NCBI RefSeq assembly: GCF_004570845.1
Contig: NZ_SPQZ01000002.1
Coordinates: forward strand, 248,001-312,000
Source of the DNA: Orlajensenia leifsoniae
GTDB taxonomy: Bacteria > Actinomycetota > Actinomycetes > Actinomycetales > Microbacteriaceae
DNA length: 64,000 nt
Direction: 5' to 3'
Shown: one piece after another, positions 46,489 through 54,667 of the stretch
Numbering within the stretch: the stretch's first letter is position 1
Layout: each line of letters starts with the position of its first letter
The notes under the pieces: model-generated
Databases searched by the model: none
The model's input: only the letters and a program-made list of their open reading frames with translations
Told to the model about the DNA's origin: nothing
Position numbers and translations under genes: made by a program

Positions 46489-48741
46489 ATGACGGATATG
46501 AACACGTCATCCACGGCGTCGCTGCGCCGTCTGGTGCCGCGCATCTTCTCGAAGGCGCAGCCCGTCGGCGCCGTCGACACCCTGATCCGCACGGTCCGGA
46601 TGCATCATCCGAAGGCCGACCTCTCGATCATCGAGCGCGCGTACACCGTCGCCGAGAAGGCCCACACCGGCCAGAAGCGCCGCAGCGGCGAGCCGTACAT
46701 CACCCACCCCGTCGCCGTCGCGCAGATCCTCGCCGACCTCGGCATCGGCGCAAAGACGGTGGCTGCCGCACTGCTGCATGACACCGTCGAGGACACCGAG
46801 TACACCCTCGACCAGGTGCGGGCCGACTTCGGTGACGAGATCGCGATGCTGGTCGATGGCGTCACGAAGCTCGACAAGGTCAAGTACGGCGACTCCACCC
46901 AGGCCGAGACCGTCCGGAAGATGATCGTCGCGATGTCGAAGGACATCCGCGTGCTCATCATCAAGCTCGCCGACCGCCTGCACAACGCGCGCACCTGGGG
47001 CTTCGTGCCCGCCGAGTCGGCCACCCGCAAGGCCACGGAGACCCTCGAGATCTACGCGCCCCTCGCGCACAGGCTCGGCATCCAGGCCATCAAGTGGGAG
47101 CTCGAGGACCTGTCGTTCGCCGTGCTCTACCCGAAGATCTACGCCGAGATCGAGTCTCTCGTGCGCCAGCGCACCCCCGAGCGCGAGCAGTTCGTGCAGA
47201 ACGTCATCGACGCCGTCAACGGCGACCTCAAGGTGGGCAAGATCCGCGGCAATGTGGTCGGCCGGCCCAAGCAGTACTACTCGATCTACCAGAAGATGGT
47301 CGTCCGCGGTCGCGAGTTCGACGAGATCTACGACCTCGTGGGCATCAGGGTCCTGGTGAACTCCGTGCGCGACTGCTACGCGGTGCTCGGGTCCATCCAC
47401 GCCCGCTGGACTCCGCTGCCCGGTCGCTTCAAGGACTACATCGCCACGCCGAAGTTCAACCTGTACCAGTCGCTGCACACGACGGTGCTCGGTCCGGCCG
47501 GTCGCCCCGTCGAGATCCAGATCCGGACTCACGAGATGCACCAGCGCGCCGAGTTCGGTGTCGCGGCGCACTGGAAGTACAAGGAACAGGTCAACGGGAA
47601 GTCGAACGGACCCGGTCCGCAGAGCGAGAACGACATGGCGTGGCTCGCGCACATCTCGGACTGGCAGGCCGAGACCGACGACCCGGGCGAGTTCCTCGAT
47701 TCCCTGCGCTACGAGATCGGTGCGAAGGAGGTCTACGTCTTCACGCCGAAGGGCCGAGTCATCGGCCTGCCGTCGGATGCGACCCCGGTCGACTTCGCGT
47801 ACGCCGTGCACACCGAGGTGGGCCACCGCACCATGGGCGCGAAGGTCAACGGCCGACTCGTGCCCCTCGAGTCCACCCTGTCGAGCGGCGACGTCGTCGA
47901 GGTCTTCACCTCGAAGAACCCCGACTCCGGCCCCAGTCAGGACTGGCTGAACTTCGTCAAGAGCCCCCGCGCACGCAACAAGATCCGCCAGTGGTTCACC
48001 AAGGAGCGCCGCGACGAGGCCATCGAACAGGGTCGGGATGCCATCGCCCGGGCGATGCGCAAGCAGAACCTGCCCCTGCAGAAGCTGATGAGCCAGGACT
48101 CGTTCGCCGAGGTGGCAGCCCAGCTCAAGTACGTCGACGTGTCAGCCCTCTACGCCGCGGTCGGCGAGGGCCACGTGTCGACGCAGTCGGTGCTCGAGAA
48201 GGTCGTCGCGAGTGTGCAGGCCGACACCGAGGTCGAGACCAACGATTTCGCGCTGCCCGCCAAGGGGCGCACGCAGATGCTGCGCGACAGCGATTCCGGC
48301 GTGCTCGTGCGGGGTGCGCCCGACATCCTCGTCAAGCTCGCCCGCTGCTGCACTCCTGTGCCCGGAGACCCCATCGTCGGCTTCATCACGCGAGGCCAGG
48401 GCGTCTCGGTTCACCAGGCCGACTGCCACAATGTCGCCGGCCTGATGAAGGAGCCCGAGCGCATGATCGAGGTGGAATGGGCTCCCACGTCGAAGAGCCT
48501 CTTCCTCGTGCAGATCCAGATCGAGGCGCTCGACCGCGCCGGCCTGCTCTCCGACGTCACCAGGGTGCTCTCGGAGCACCACGTGAACATCCTCTCGGCG
48601 AACGTCTCGACCTCACGCGACAGACTGGCGCTCAGTCGCTTCGTCTTCGAGATGGGGGATACGACCCATCTCGACCGCGTGCTGAACGCCGTGCGGCGCA
48701 TCGAGGGCGTCTACGACGTCTACCGCGTCAGCGACGGCTGA
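46489..48741 (+). CDS. rel: Bifunctional (p)ppGpp synthetase/hydrolase (Rel/RSH)
   Basis: A 750-residue stringent-response enzyme. The hydrolase domain keeps its HD motif (HPVAVAQILADLGIG, ALLHDTVEDTEYT); the synthetase domain has GRPKQYYSIYQKMVVRG and YQSLHTTVLGP; then TGS (YVFTPKGRVIGLPSDATPVDFAYAVH), a zinc-finger-like helical region with LARCCTPVPGDPIVG, and ACT (LSRFVFEMGD). Both activities therefore look intact. The ATG follows GACAGGAGG. The last 129 bases overlap an antisense AbiEi-like frame. Confidence 0.97.
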   Translation: MTDMNTSSTASLRRLVPRIFSKAQPVGAVDTLIRTVRMHHPKADLSIIERAYTVAEKAHTGQKRRSGEPYITHPVAVAQILADLGIGAKTVAAALLHDTVEDTEYTLDQVRADFGDEIAMLVDGVTKLDKVKYGDSTQAETVRKMIVAMSKDIRVLIIKLADRLHNARTWGFVPAESATRKATETLEIYAPLAHRLGIQAIKWELEDLSFAVLYPKIYAEIESLVRQRTPEREQFVQNVIDAVNGDLKVGKIRGNVVGRPKQYYSIYQKMVVRGREFDEIYDLVGIRVLVNSVRDCYAVLGSIHARWTPLPGRFKDYIATPKFNLYQSLHTTVLGPAGRPVEIQIRTHEMHQRAEFGVAAHWKYKEQVNGKSNGPGPQSENDMAWLAHISDWQAETDDPGEFLDSLRYEIGAKEVYVFTPKGRVIGLPSDATPVDFAYAVHTEVGHRTMGAKVNGRLVPLESTLSSGDVVEVFTSKNPDSGPSQDWLNFVKSPRARNKIRQWFTKERRDEAIEQGRDAIARAMRKQNLPLQKLMSQDSFAEVAAQLKYVDVSALYAAVGEGHVSTQSVLEKVVASVQADTEVETNDFALPAKGRTQMLRDSDSGVLVRGAPDILVKLARCCTPVPGDPIVGFITRGQGVSVHQADCHNVAGLMKEPERMIEVEWAPTSKSLFLVQIQIEALDRAGLLSDVTRVLSEHHVNILSANVSTSRDRLALSRFVFEMGDTTHLDRVLNAVRRIEGVYDVYRVSDG

Positions 48742-49278
48742 CACGGCGCGCTCGAGGCGCGAGCGGGCTCGGCGCATGTGCGATCGTGCCCCCGAACCGA
48801 TCACTCGGGCGAGCACGGCGTGGAGCGGGGTGTCCGTGCACTCCATCAGCGCCAGGATATGGCCGACGGCAGCCTCGTCGTCGAGGGCGCCGTCACGGGC
48901 CAGGTCGAGCATCGTGCGTTCCGGCGACGTGACGAGAGCCGCGTGCACGACGGCGATCTCGCTGCCGTCGATCACGACCTCGCGGAGGTCGAACCGCGTC
49001 GTCGTCTGACGATGCCTGGAGCGGATGTCGATGCAGAACTGCAGCCGCACCGGGGGAGTGGCCACCGCACCCCACACCCAGGCGGCGGTCAGCCTGTCTG
49101 CGACGAAGCGGGCCGGTGCCTGCCGCGAGATGACCTCGGCGCGGACGGCGCGCAGCTCGGGGAGGTCAACAGGGGCGAAGCATCCGCCGATCGCATAGAC
49201 CTCACCGGTGAGCCTGGCGGCGTGGAGTTCGGCGAGGGGCAGGTCGGCTGGGGACAGGACATCGGGCAGTCGCGGCAT
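48613..49278 (-). CDS. AbiEi-like protein, antisense to rel 3' end
   Basis: The 221-residue product resembles actinobacterial AbiEi-type proteins that lack the N-terminal winged helix: RLTAAWVWGAVATPPVRLQF, REVVIDGSEIAV and ALVTSPERTMLDLARDG. AbiEi is the antitoxin of type IV AbiE systems; no AbiEii nucleotidyltransferase is beside it. The last about 43 residues come from the strand opposite rel and look like chance sequence, so the true end may have been lost. ATG 49278 has no clear ribosome site visible. Function unproven. Confidence 0.6.
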   Translation of the reverse strand: MPRLPDVLSPADLPLAELHAARLTGEVYAIGGCFAPVDLPELRAVRAEVISRQAPARFVADRLTAAWVWGAVATPPVRLQFCIDIRSRHRQTTTRFDLREVVIDGSEIAVVHAALVTSPERTMLDLARDGALDDEAAVGHILALMECTDTPLHAVLARVIGSGARSHMRRARSRLERAVSAVADAVDVVDALDAPHGVQHAVEMGRIPHLEDEATERQSVA

Positions 49279-49307
49279 CCGTCCAGCATGATCGCCGGTC
49301 CGGAACG

Positions 49308-49347
49308 CCGACGGCCCCGACGTGATTCTGTGCGTCGGGGCCGTCGG
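49308..49347 (-). terminator. Terminator after the DUF349 gene
   Basis: Perfect 15-bp arms 49308-49322 and 49333-49347 around ten bases, 17 bases past the DUF349 stop. GC-rich, no strong T-tract. Confidence 0.85.
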
Positions 49348-49363
49348 TCGTGCAGCTTGTGGA

Positions 49364-50596
49364 TTACTGGCCGATGGCCTTCAGCCAGGCCTTGCGGGTG
49401 TCCAGCGCCTCGGTGGCGTCGGCGATCGCCTTCGCGTCCTTCGAGGCCGTGGCCTTCTCGAGGTCTGCCTCGAGCTTGGCGATGGCGTCGTTCAGCTGTC
49501 CGGCGAGGCCTTCGGTGCGGGCCTTCGTCTCGGGGTTGTTGCGCTTCCAGTGGTCGTCGTCGAGCTTGCGCACGGCCGCCTCGACCTTGCGCAGGCGCTC
49601 CTCGACGACCTTGACCTGGTCGCGGGGGACCTTGCCGATCTCGTCCCAGCGGCGCTGGATGGAGGTGAGCGCCGTGCGCGCCTTCGTGCGATCGGTCTCG
49701 GCGAGGATCGGCTCGGCCTCCTCGAGCAGGGCCAGCTTCAGCGTCAGGTTGCCCGAGTACTCCTCGTTCTCCTGCGCGTCGACCTCGGCCTTGGCTCCGT
49801 AGAGCACGTCGCCGGCGGCCTTGAAGCGTGCCCACAGGGCATCGTCCTGCTTCTTGCCTGCGCGACCGGCGGTCTTCCAGTCCTCGAGGAGGTTGCGGTA
49901 GGCGGGAATGCCGTCAGCGCCCTTCGGTGCCAGCGCCTCGGCCTGCTCGATGAGCGCCTGCTTGCGGCTGCGCACGTCGCGGTGGGCGGAGTCGAGGTCG
50001 GCGAAGAAGGCCTTGCGGTGCTGCTCGATGGTGGTGCGAGCCGCCCGGAATCGCTTCCAGAGTTCGTTGGCGGCGGCCTTCGGGATGCGCGGACCCTCCT
50101 GCTGGTGGGTCTGCCACCGGGCGAAGAGCGCGTCGAGCTCGGCCGTGGCCTGCTTCCACTGCGTCTTCGCCGGGTCGGCTGCGGCGAGGGCCTCAGCGGC
50201 CTCGACGATGGCGGTGCGCTCGACGACGGCGGCTTCGGACGCGGCCTTCTCCTCGGCGCTCTGCGCCTCGGTCAGCTCGGAGACGGTGCCTCCGAGGGCG
50301 TCGAGACGGCGCGTGAGCGAGGCCAGGTCGCCGACGGCGTTGGCCGTCGAGATGGTCGAGCTCAGCGTCGAGACGGCCTTCGAGATGTCGACGGCGGGTC
50401 CACCGCGCTTGGCGCGCTGCTCGAGCAGGGTGACCTGACCGGCGAGGTCGGTGTACTTGCGCTCGAAGTAGCCGAGGGCCTCTTCCGGTGTGCCGTCGGG
50501 GAACTGACCCACTTCCCGTTCGCCGTCAGCTTCGCGCACGAAGACCGTGCCCGTCTCGTCGACGCGACCCCAGGGGTGCTCTTTCTCAGTTACCAC
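49364..50596 (-). CDS. DUF349 family protein
   Basis: A 410-residue helical protein. The N-terminus HPWGRVDETGTVFVREADGEREVGQ is conserved in actinobacteria; DUF349 repeats follow, each with a W-rich core (ARFKAAGDVLYG, RWDEIGKVPRDQVKVVEERL, RFRAARTTIEQHRKAFFADL). Coiled-coil regions alternate with these. Function is unknown; relatives are tied to DNA damage or replication stress. GTG 50596 is chosen, with AAGGTGG five bases upstream; 50677 is open but less likely. Confidence 0.88.
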   Translation of the reverse strand: MVTEKEHPWGRVDETGTVFVREADGEREVGQFPDGTPEEALGYFERKYTDLAGQVTLLEQRAKRGGPAVDISKAVSTLSSTISTANAVGDLASLTRRLDALGGTVSELTEAQSAEEKAASEAAVVERTAIVEAAEALAAADPAKTQWKQATAELDALFARWQTHQQEGPRIPKAAANELWKRFRAARTTIEQHRKAFFADLDSAHRDVRSRKQALIEQAEALAPKGADGIPAYRNLLEDWKTAGRAGKKQDDALWARFKAAGDVLYGAKAEVDAQENEEYSGNLTLKLALLEEAEPILAETDRTKARTALTSIQRRWDEIGKVPRDQVKVVEERLRKVEAAVRKLDDDHWKRNNPETKARTEGLAGQLNDAIAKLEADLEKATASKDAKAIADATEALDTRKAWLKAIGQ

Positions 50597-50721
50597 GAGT
50601 TCCACCTTGTTTGTGATGCGCAACACGGGTTCGCCCCGCGGATGCCGCACGTTCGATCGGCCGCCGACGACGGCCACAGCGGCATAAGCCTATTCCACGC
50701 CTCGGGGCGCGGGTATCGGAT

Positions 50722-50737
50722 GCGGCGGGTTCGCCGC
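50722..50737 (-). terminator. Hairpin downstream of the cyclophilin gene
   Basis: Arms GCGGCG and CGCCGC around GGTT, ending ten bases past the PPIase stop on the minus strand. Short stem and no T-run, so only moderate confidence. An AGCCTA (TAGGCT on the minus strand) at 50689-50694 in the same gap may be the -10 of the DUF349 gene. Confidence 0.45.
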
Positions 50738-50747
50738 CCGTCGACCG

Positions 50748-51551
50748 CTACTCGACGGTCAGATCCGACATCGTCACGGGAACGGCAGGCTTGCCGTCGC
50801 TGGCGCCGCCCTCGACGCCCTTCGAGGTGATCTGCGAGTTCAGCTCGTCGAGTCCGCCGGTGACGGTTCCGATGACGGTGTAGCCGCCTGCGGCATCCGC
50901 AGGGATCGTGGTGTCTCCGTAGACGATGAAGAACTGGCTGCCCATGCTGTACGCGTTGCCGCCCTGGCGGGCCATGGCGATGGTGCCGGCCGGGTACACG
51001 CCGTCTGCCGGTGCGTTCTCGATCGGGCCGTAGCTGTAGCCGGGGCCACCGGCGCCGGTGCCGTCGGGGTCGCCGCACTGCAGCACCTCGAAGCCCTCTC
51101 CCGTGGTCAGGCGGTGGCAGGTGACGCCGTCGTAGAAGCCGCTCTCGATCAGGCTGACCGTCGAGGCCACGCCCTGCGGTGCCGCCGCGCCGTCGAGGGT
51201 GAAGTCGAGGGTCACGTCGTTGAGCTTCATCGAGCCGGTCCAGCTGCGATCCTCGGCGACCGAGACAGGAGGCACGTCGCCGGAGTTCTCGCCGGCCGCC
51301 GCCGTGGGCGTCGGTGTCGGGGTGGCGCTGGCCGAGGGCTTGGCCACAGGGGTGCCCGGGCCGCCGTTGAAATAGGCGAGCTGGGCGCCGACGGCGATGA
51401 CGGCGACGGCCACCACGACGATGCTCGCGATGATGTTGTCGCGGCGGCGGCGGGTCACCCTGTGCTGGTGAACCTTCTGCCGGGCCTGGTAGGCGCGAAG
51501 CCGCTGACGGGCCTCGCGGGTCTCACGGTCCGGACGGTTGTTCGATGCCAC
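50748..51551 (-). CDS. Membrane-anchored cyclophilin-type peptidyl-prolyl isomerase
   Basis: A 267-residue protein with a basic cytosolic start, one transmembrane helix (NIIASIVVVAVAVIAVGAQL), a Pro/Thr/Ala-rich linker and a cyclophilin domain: FYDGVTCHRLTTGEGFEVLQCGD, GTIAMARQGGNAYSMGSQFFI and YTVIGTVTGGLDELN. It speeds proline isomerisation of exported proteins. GTG 51551 follows GAGGAG; the frame open to 51635 is antisense to the rarA promoter region. It is divergent from rarA. Confidence 0.92.
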   Translation of the reverse strand: MASNNRPDRETREARQRLRAYQARQKVHQHRVTRRRRDNIIASIVVVAVAVIAVGAQLAYFNGGPGTPVAKPSASATPTPTPTAAAGENSGDVPPVSVAEDRSWTGSMKLNDVTLDFTLDGAAAPQGVASTVSLIESGFYDGVTCHRLTTGEGFEVLQCGDPDGTGAGGPGYSYGPIENAPADGVYPAGTIAMARQGGNAYSMGSQFFIVYGDTTIPADAAGGYTVIGTVTGGLDELNSQITSKGVEGGASDGKPAVPVTMSDLTVE

Positions 51552-51645
51552 GGTGCTCCTCGAGATAGGCGAACTCCGCTGAACTCTACGGGAGCCGCGC
51601 ATCAGTCGAAAAACCGACGTGCCGAGCACTGTCATCCGGGCCGAT

Positions 51646-51651
51646 TACGCT
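51646..51651 (+). promoter_or_regulatory. Candidate -10 of rarA
   Basis: TACGCT followed by six bases and the ATG 51658, again the leaderless geometry. The six bases GAGGGG also resemble a ribosome site, so this case is ambiguous. Confidence 0.35.
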
Positions 51652-51657
51652 GAGGGG

Positions 51658-53022
51658 ATGACGGATGCCGGCCTCGGGTTGCGCGGCGGCGCGACGCCGC
51701 TCGCCGTGCGCATGCGACCCCGCAGCATCGAGGAGGTGGCCGGCCAGCGCCACCTGCTCACGCCGGGTTCCCCGCTCGTGGCCCTCGCCAGCGACAAGAC
51801 GGGGGAGCGCGGCAGTGTGTCGATCATCCTCTGGGGTCCGCCCGGCACGGGCAAGACGACGCTGGCTCAGGCGATCGCCCACAGCTCGGGTCGACGCTTC
51901 GTCGAGCTCTCGGCGGTCTCCGCCGGAGTACGAGACGTGCGGCAGGTCATGGACGAGGCGATGTCGACCCGCGACCTCTACGGCATCGCCACAGTTCTCT
52001 TCCTCGACGAGATCCACCGCTTCACCAAGGCCCAACAGGACGCCCTGCTCCCGGGCGTCGAGAACGGCTGGGTCATCCTCGTGGCCGCCACGACCGAGAA
52101 TCCGTCGTTCTCCGTCATCTCGCCGCTGTTGTCCCGCTCTCTCCTGCTCACCCTCGAGACCCTGAGCGACGACGACCTGGGCATCCTCGTCGATCGCGCC
52201 GTGTCGGACCCGCGCGGACTCGACGGCAAGTTCACCCTCGACGACGAGGCGCGCTCGTCCATCATCAGGCTGGCGTCCGGCGACGCCAGACGGGCACTGA
52301 CGGCGCTCGAGGCGGCGTCGGTCTCGGCCGGATCGACCCCGGCGGGCCCTGCGGCATCCGGTGCAGCGAAGAAGTCGACGAAGAAGCCCGTGATCACGGC
52401 CGAGCTGGTGGCGCTGGCCGTCGACCGCGCGCTGCTGCGCTACGACCGCAACGGCGACGAGCACTACGACGTGATCAGCGCGTTCATCAAGTCGGTGCGC
52501 GGCTCCGACGTCGACGCGGCCCTGCACTACCTCGCCCGCATGATCGAGGCCGGAGAGGATCCGCGCTTCATCGCGCGACGCATCATCGTGTCGGCATCCG
52601 AGGACATCGGCATGGCCGATCCGCAGGCTCTGGTGGTGGCCATCGCAGCCGCTGACGCCGTGCAGTACATCGGCATGCCCGAGGGGCGCATCCCGCTCGC
52701 GCAGGCCGTCGTGCACCTCGCAACCGCGCCGAAGTCCAACGCCGCCTACAACGGCATCAATGCCGCGATCGCCGACGTGAAGGCCGGGAAGATCGGCCGG
52801 GTGCCGAAGCCGCTCCGCGACGCGCACTACGCCGGCGCCAAGCGTCTGGGCCACGGCAAGGGCTACAAGTACCCGCATGACGACGCGATCGGCGTCGTCG
52901 AGCAGCAGTACCTGCCGAACGAGCTGAAGGGCACCCGCTACTACGTGCCGACGGAGCACGGCAACGAGCGCGAGGTCGGCGCGAGGCTGGCCAAGCTGCT
53001 GCGGATCATCCGCGGCAAGTAG
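51658..53022 (+). CDS. rarA: Replication-associated recombination protein RarA (MgsA)
   Basis: A 454-residue AAA+ clamp-loader-like ATPase acting at stalled forks. [17 protein letters not shown] opens the domain; Walker A is [16 protein letters not shown], Walker [16 protein letters not shown], sensor 1 [18 protein letters not shown]; the C-terminal tetramer region has [20 protein letters not shown] and [18 protein letters not shown] low-complexity insert with AAKKSTKKP sits before the tetramer region. Confidence 0.95.
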   Translation: MTDAGLGLRGGATPLAVRMRPRSIEEVAGQRHLLTPGSPLVALASDKTGERGSVSIILWGPPGTGKTTLAQAIAHSSGRRFVELSAVSAGVRDVRQVMDEAMSTRDLYGIATVLFLDEIHRFTKAQQDALLPGVENGWVILVAATTENPSFSVISPLLSRSLLLTLETLSDDDLGILVDRAVSDPRGLDGKFTLDDEARSSIIRLASGDARRALTALEAASVSAGSTPAGPAASGAAKKSTKKPVITAELVALAVDRALLRYDRNGDEHYDVISAFIKSVRGSDVDAALHYLARMIEAGEDPRFIARRIIVSASEDIGMADPQALVVAIAAADAVQYIGMPEGRIPLAQAVVHLATAPKSNAAYNGINAAIADVKAGKIGRVPKPLRDAHYAGAKRLGHGKGYKYPHDDAIGVVEQQYLPNELKGTRYYVPTEHGNEREVGARLAKLLRIIRGK

Positions 53023-53071
53023 GGCGTCTGCGACGTCCATCCGGCGCTCAGGCAGCAGGCGGTCGCTGTGC

Positions 53072-53077
53072 TAAGCT
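53072..53077 (+). promoter_or_regulatory. Candidate -10 of rpsD
   Basis: TAAGCT, about 167 bases before the rpsD GTG. No clear -35. Confidence 0.45.
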
Positions 53078-53083
53078 TTCGGA

Positions 53084-53244
53084 GGCCAAAGGCCCGGAAT
53101 TCCAAGCGCGGCTGCGAGGAACCCGGAGCCCGAGGGAACACGACCTGTAGCCGGTCTTCTCCCGCAGCCGATCCCTCTGACTTCACCGGGCACTCCTGTG
53201 CGCCGGTAACGACTGTTTGAGATCTTCTTCATCGAAAGGAAACC
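53084..53244 (+). ncRNA. Structured 5' leader of rpsD
   Basis: The leader has a long-range stem CGGCTGCG (53109-53116) with CGCAGCCG (53163-53170), an inner GACC/GGTC hairpin (53142-53156) and a second hairpin ACCGGGCAC/GTGCGCCGGT with one bulge (53185-53207). A GAAAGGAAA ribosome site follows. S4 often represses its own synthesis through such leaders; the structure here is drawn by eye and no known leader class is assigned. Confidence 0.5.
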
Positions 53245-53874
53245 GTGTCTACCAAGTCACGTACCCGTAGCAAGACGCGCCTGTCGCGTGCGCTCGGAAT
53301 CGCACTCACCCCCAAGGCTGCCAAGTACCTCGAGAAGCGTCCCTACGCTCCGGGCGAGCACGGCCGCACCAAGCGCAAGGCCGACTCGGACTACGCGGTT
53401 CGTCTGCGCGAGAAGCAGCGTCTTCGCGCCCAGTACAACATCCGCGAGGCTCAGCTCAAGATCGCCTTCCAGGAGGCTCGCAAGGCCCAGGGCCTGACCG
53501 GTGAGAACCTGGTCGAGCTCCTCGAGATGCGTCTCGACGCCCTCGTGCTCCGTGCCGGCTTCGCCCGCACCAGCGCGCAGGCCCGTCAGATGGTCGTGCA
53601 CCGCCACATCCTCGTCGACGGCAAGATCGTGGACCGCCCCTCCTTCCGCGTGAAGCCGGGTCAGCTCATCCACGTCAAGGCCCGCTCCGAGGGCACCGAG
53701 CCTTTCCAGGTCGCAGCAGCCGGCGGTCACGTCGACGTGCTCCCGAAGGTGCCCGCGTACCTCGAGGTCGAGCTCGACAAGCTGCAGGCCACGCTGGTCC
53801 GCCGCCCGAAGCGCGCCGAGGTCCCCGTGACCTGTGAAGTGCAGCTCGTCGTGGAGTACTACGCAGCTCGCTGA
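53245..53874 (+). CDS. rpsD: 30S ribosomal protein S4
   Basis: A 209-residue primary 16S-binding protein. RSKTRLSRALGIALTPKAAKYLEKRPYAPG at the start, KQRLRAQYNIREAQLKIAF, and the S4 RNA-binding domain (LEMRLDALVLRAGFARTSAQAR, then HRHILVDGKIVDRPSFRVKPG). It lacks the zinc-cysteine N-terminus of some S4 versions. GTG start. It stands outside the S13-S11-rpoA cluster. Confidence 0.96.
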   Translation: MSTKSRTRSKTRLSRALGIALTPKAAKYLEKRPYAPGEHGRTKRKADSDYAVRLREKQRLRAQYNIREAQLKIAFQEARKAQGLTGENLVELLEMRLDALVLRAGFARTSAQARQMVVHRHILVDGKIVDRPSFRVKPGQLIHVKARSEGTEPFQVAAAGGHVDVLPKVPAYLEVELDKLQATLVRRPKRAEVPVTCEVQLVVEYYAAR

Positions 53875-53889
53875 TCATCAGTACGCTGG

Positions 53890-53919
53890 AGGGCGGATCA
53901 TCTTCGGATGGTCCGCCCT
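53890..53919 (+). terminator. Terminator of rpsD with TTCG loop
   Basis: A 13-bp stem (53890-53902 with 53907-53919, one G-T pair) closed by the very stable TTCG tetraloop, 16 bases past the rpsD stop. Confidence 0.88.
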
Positions 53920-53972
53920 TCGTCATTAACCTCGACGTCGGGACGCATGCCGGTTCGGGAATGGGGAGCAAC

Positions 53973-54347
53973 GTGTCAGCTGGAGACATCGTCGGTCTGG
54001 TGGCGACGGGACTGTTCGCCGTACTGGTCGCGCTCATCGGCATCCTGCTGGTCAAGTTCGGCGGAGTGCTCGACGCCATCCGCGATTCGATCGTCGACGC
54101 CAACGCCAGCCTCACGCCGCTGGTCGGCGAGGTCACCGAGACCGTGCGCTCGACGAACACGCAGCTGGCCAGGGTCGACACGATCACCAGGGACGTGGCC
54201 GACGTCACGGGCAACGTCTCGGCGCTGATCGCGCTGTTCGCCGCGACCGTCGGCGGCCCGCTGATCAAGCTCGCCGGATTCTCGGCGGCCGTCGTGGCCG
54301 CCTTCGGCTTCGCGCGCGGGGCAGAGCGCTCCACGGCGAAGCGCTGA
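53973..54347 (+). CDS. DUF948-like membrane protein
   Basis: A 124-residue protein with an N-terminal helix (IVGLVATGLFAVLVALIGILLVKF), a heptad-rich middle (VGEVTETVRSTNTQLARVDTITRDVADVTGNVSALIAL) and a hydrophobic C-terminal stretch. DUF948-like proteins are general-stress-linked in Bacillus. GTG 53973, after GGGGAG, is preferred to ATG 53961. It is followed by another small membrane protein before alaS, an order common in Microbacteriaceae. Confidence 0.8.
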   Translation: MSAGDIVGLVATGLFAVLVALIGILLVKFGGVLDAIRDSIVDANASLTPLVGEVTETVRSTNTQLARVDTITRDVADVTGNVSALIALFAATVGGPLIKLAGFSAAVVAAFGFARGAERSTAKR

Positions 54348-54395
54348 CGAAGTACTGTTGACAAGCACCACGAGAGCACGAGGAGCGGTTCGAAT

Positions 54396-54587
54396 ATGAA
54401 GAATGTTGTGTGGCTGATCATTGGCATCGCGGCCGGATTCGCCGTCGCCCACCAGGTCAACAAGACCCAGGAGGGGAAGCAGTTCTTCTCGACCATCGAC
54501 GCCAGGGCCCGTGAGTTCGGCGAGGCCGTGAGCGAGGGCTACCGCCGTCGTGAGGCCGAGCTGCGCGACGCCATCGACGCCGACTGA
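54396..54587 (+). CDS. Small conserved membrane protein
   Basis: A 63-residue protein: N-terminal helix NVVWLIIGIAAGFAVAHQV and a charged helical tail (FSTIDARAREFGEAVSEGYRRREAELRD). An AGGAGCGG ribosome site lies before the ATG. It resembles short actinobacterial proteins next to alaS. Role unknown. Confidence 0.8.
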   Translation: MKNVVWLIIGIAAGFAVAHQVNKTQEGKQFFSTIDARAREFGEAVSEGYRRREAELRDAIDAD

Positions 54588-54667
54588 GTTCGCGAGCAGC
54601 ATCCGGTCGCCTCCGACCACTGTCCATCTGATCGCGCCCGAGGGCGCTCCCACCGAGTACGGAACCC

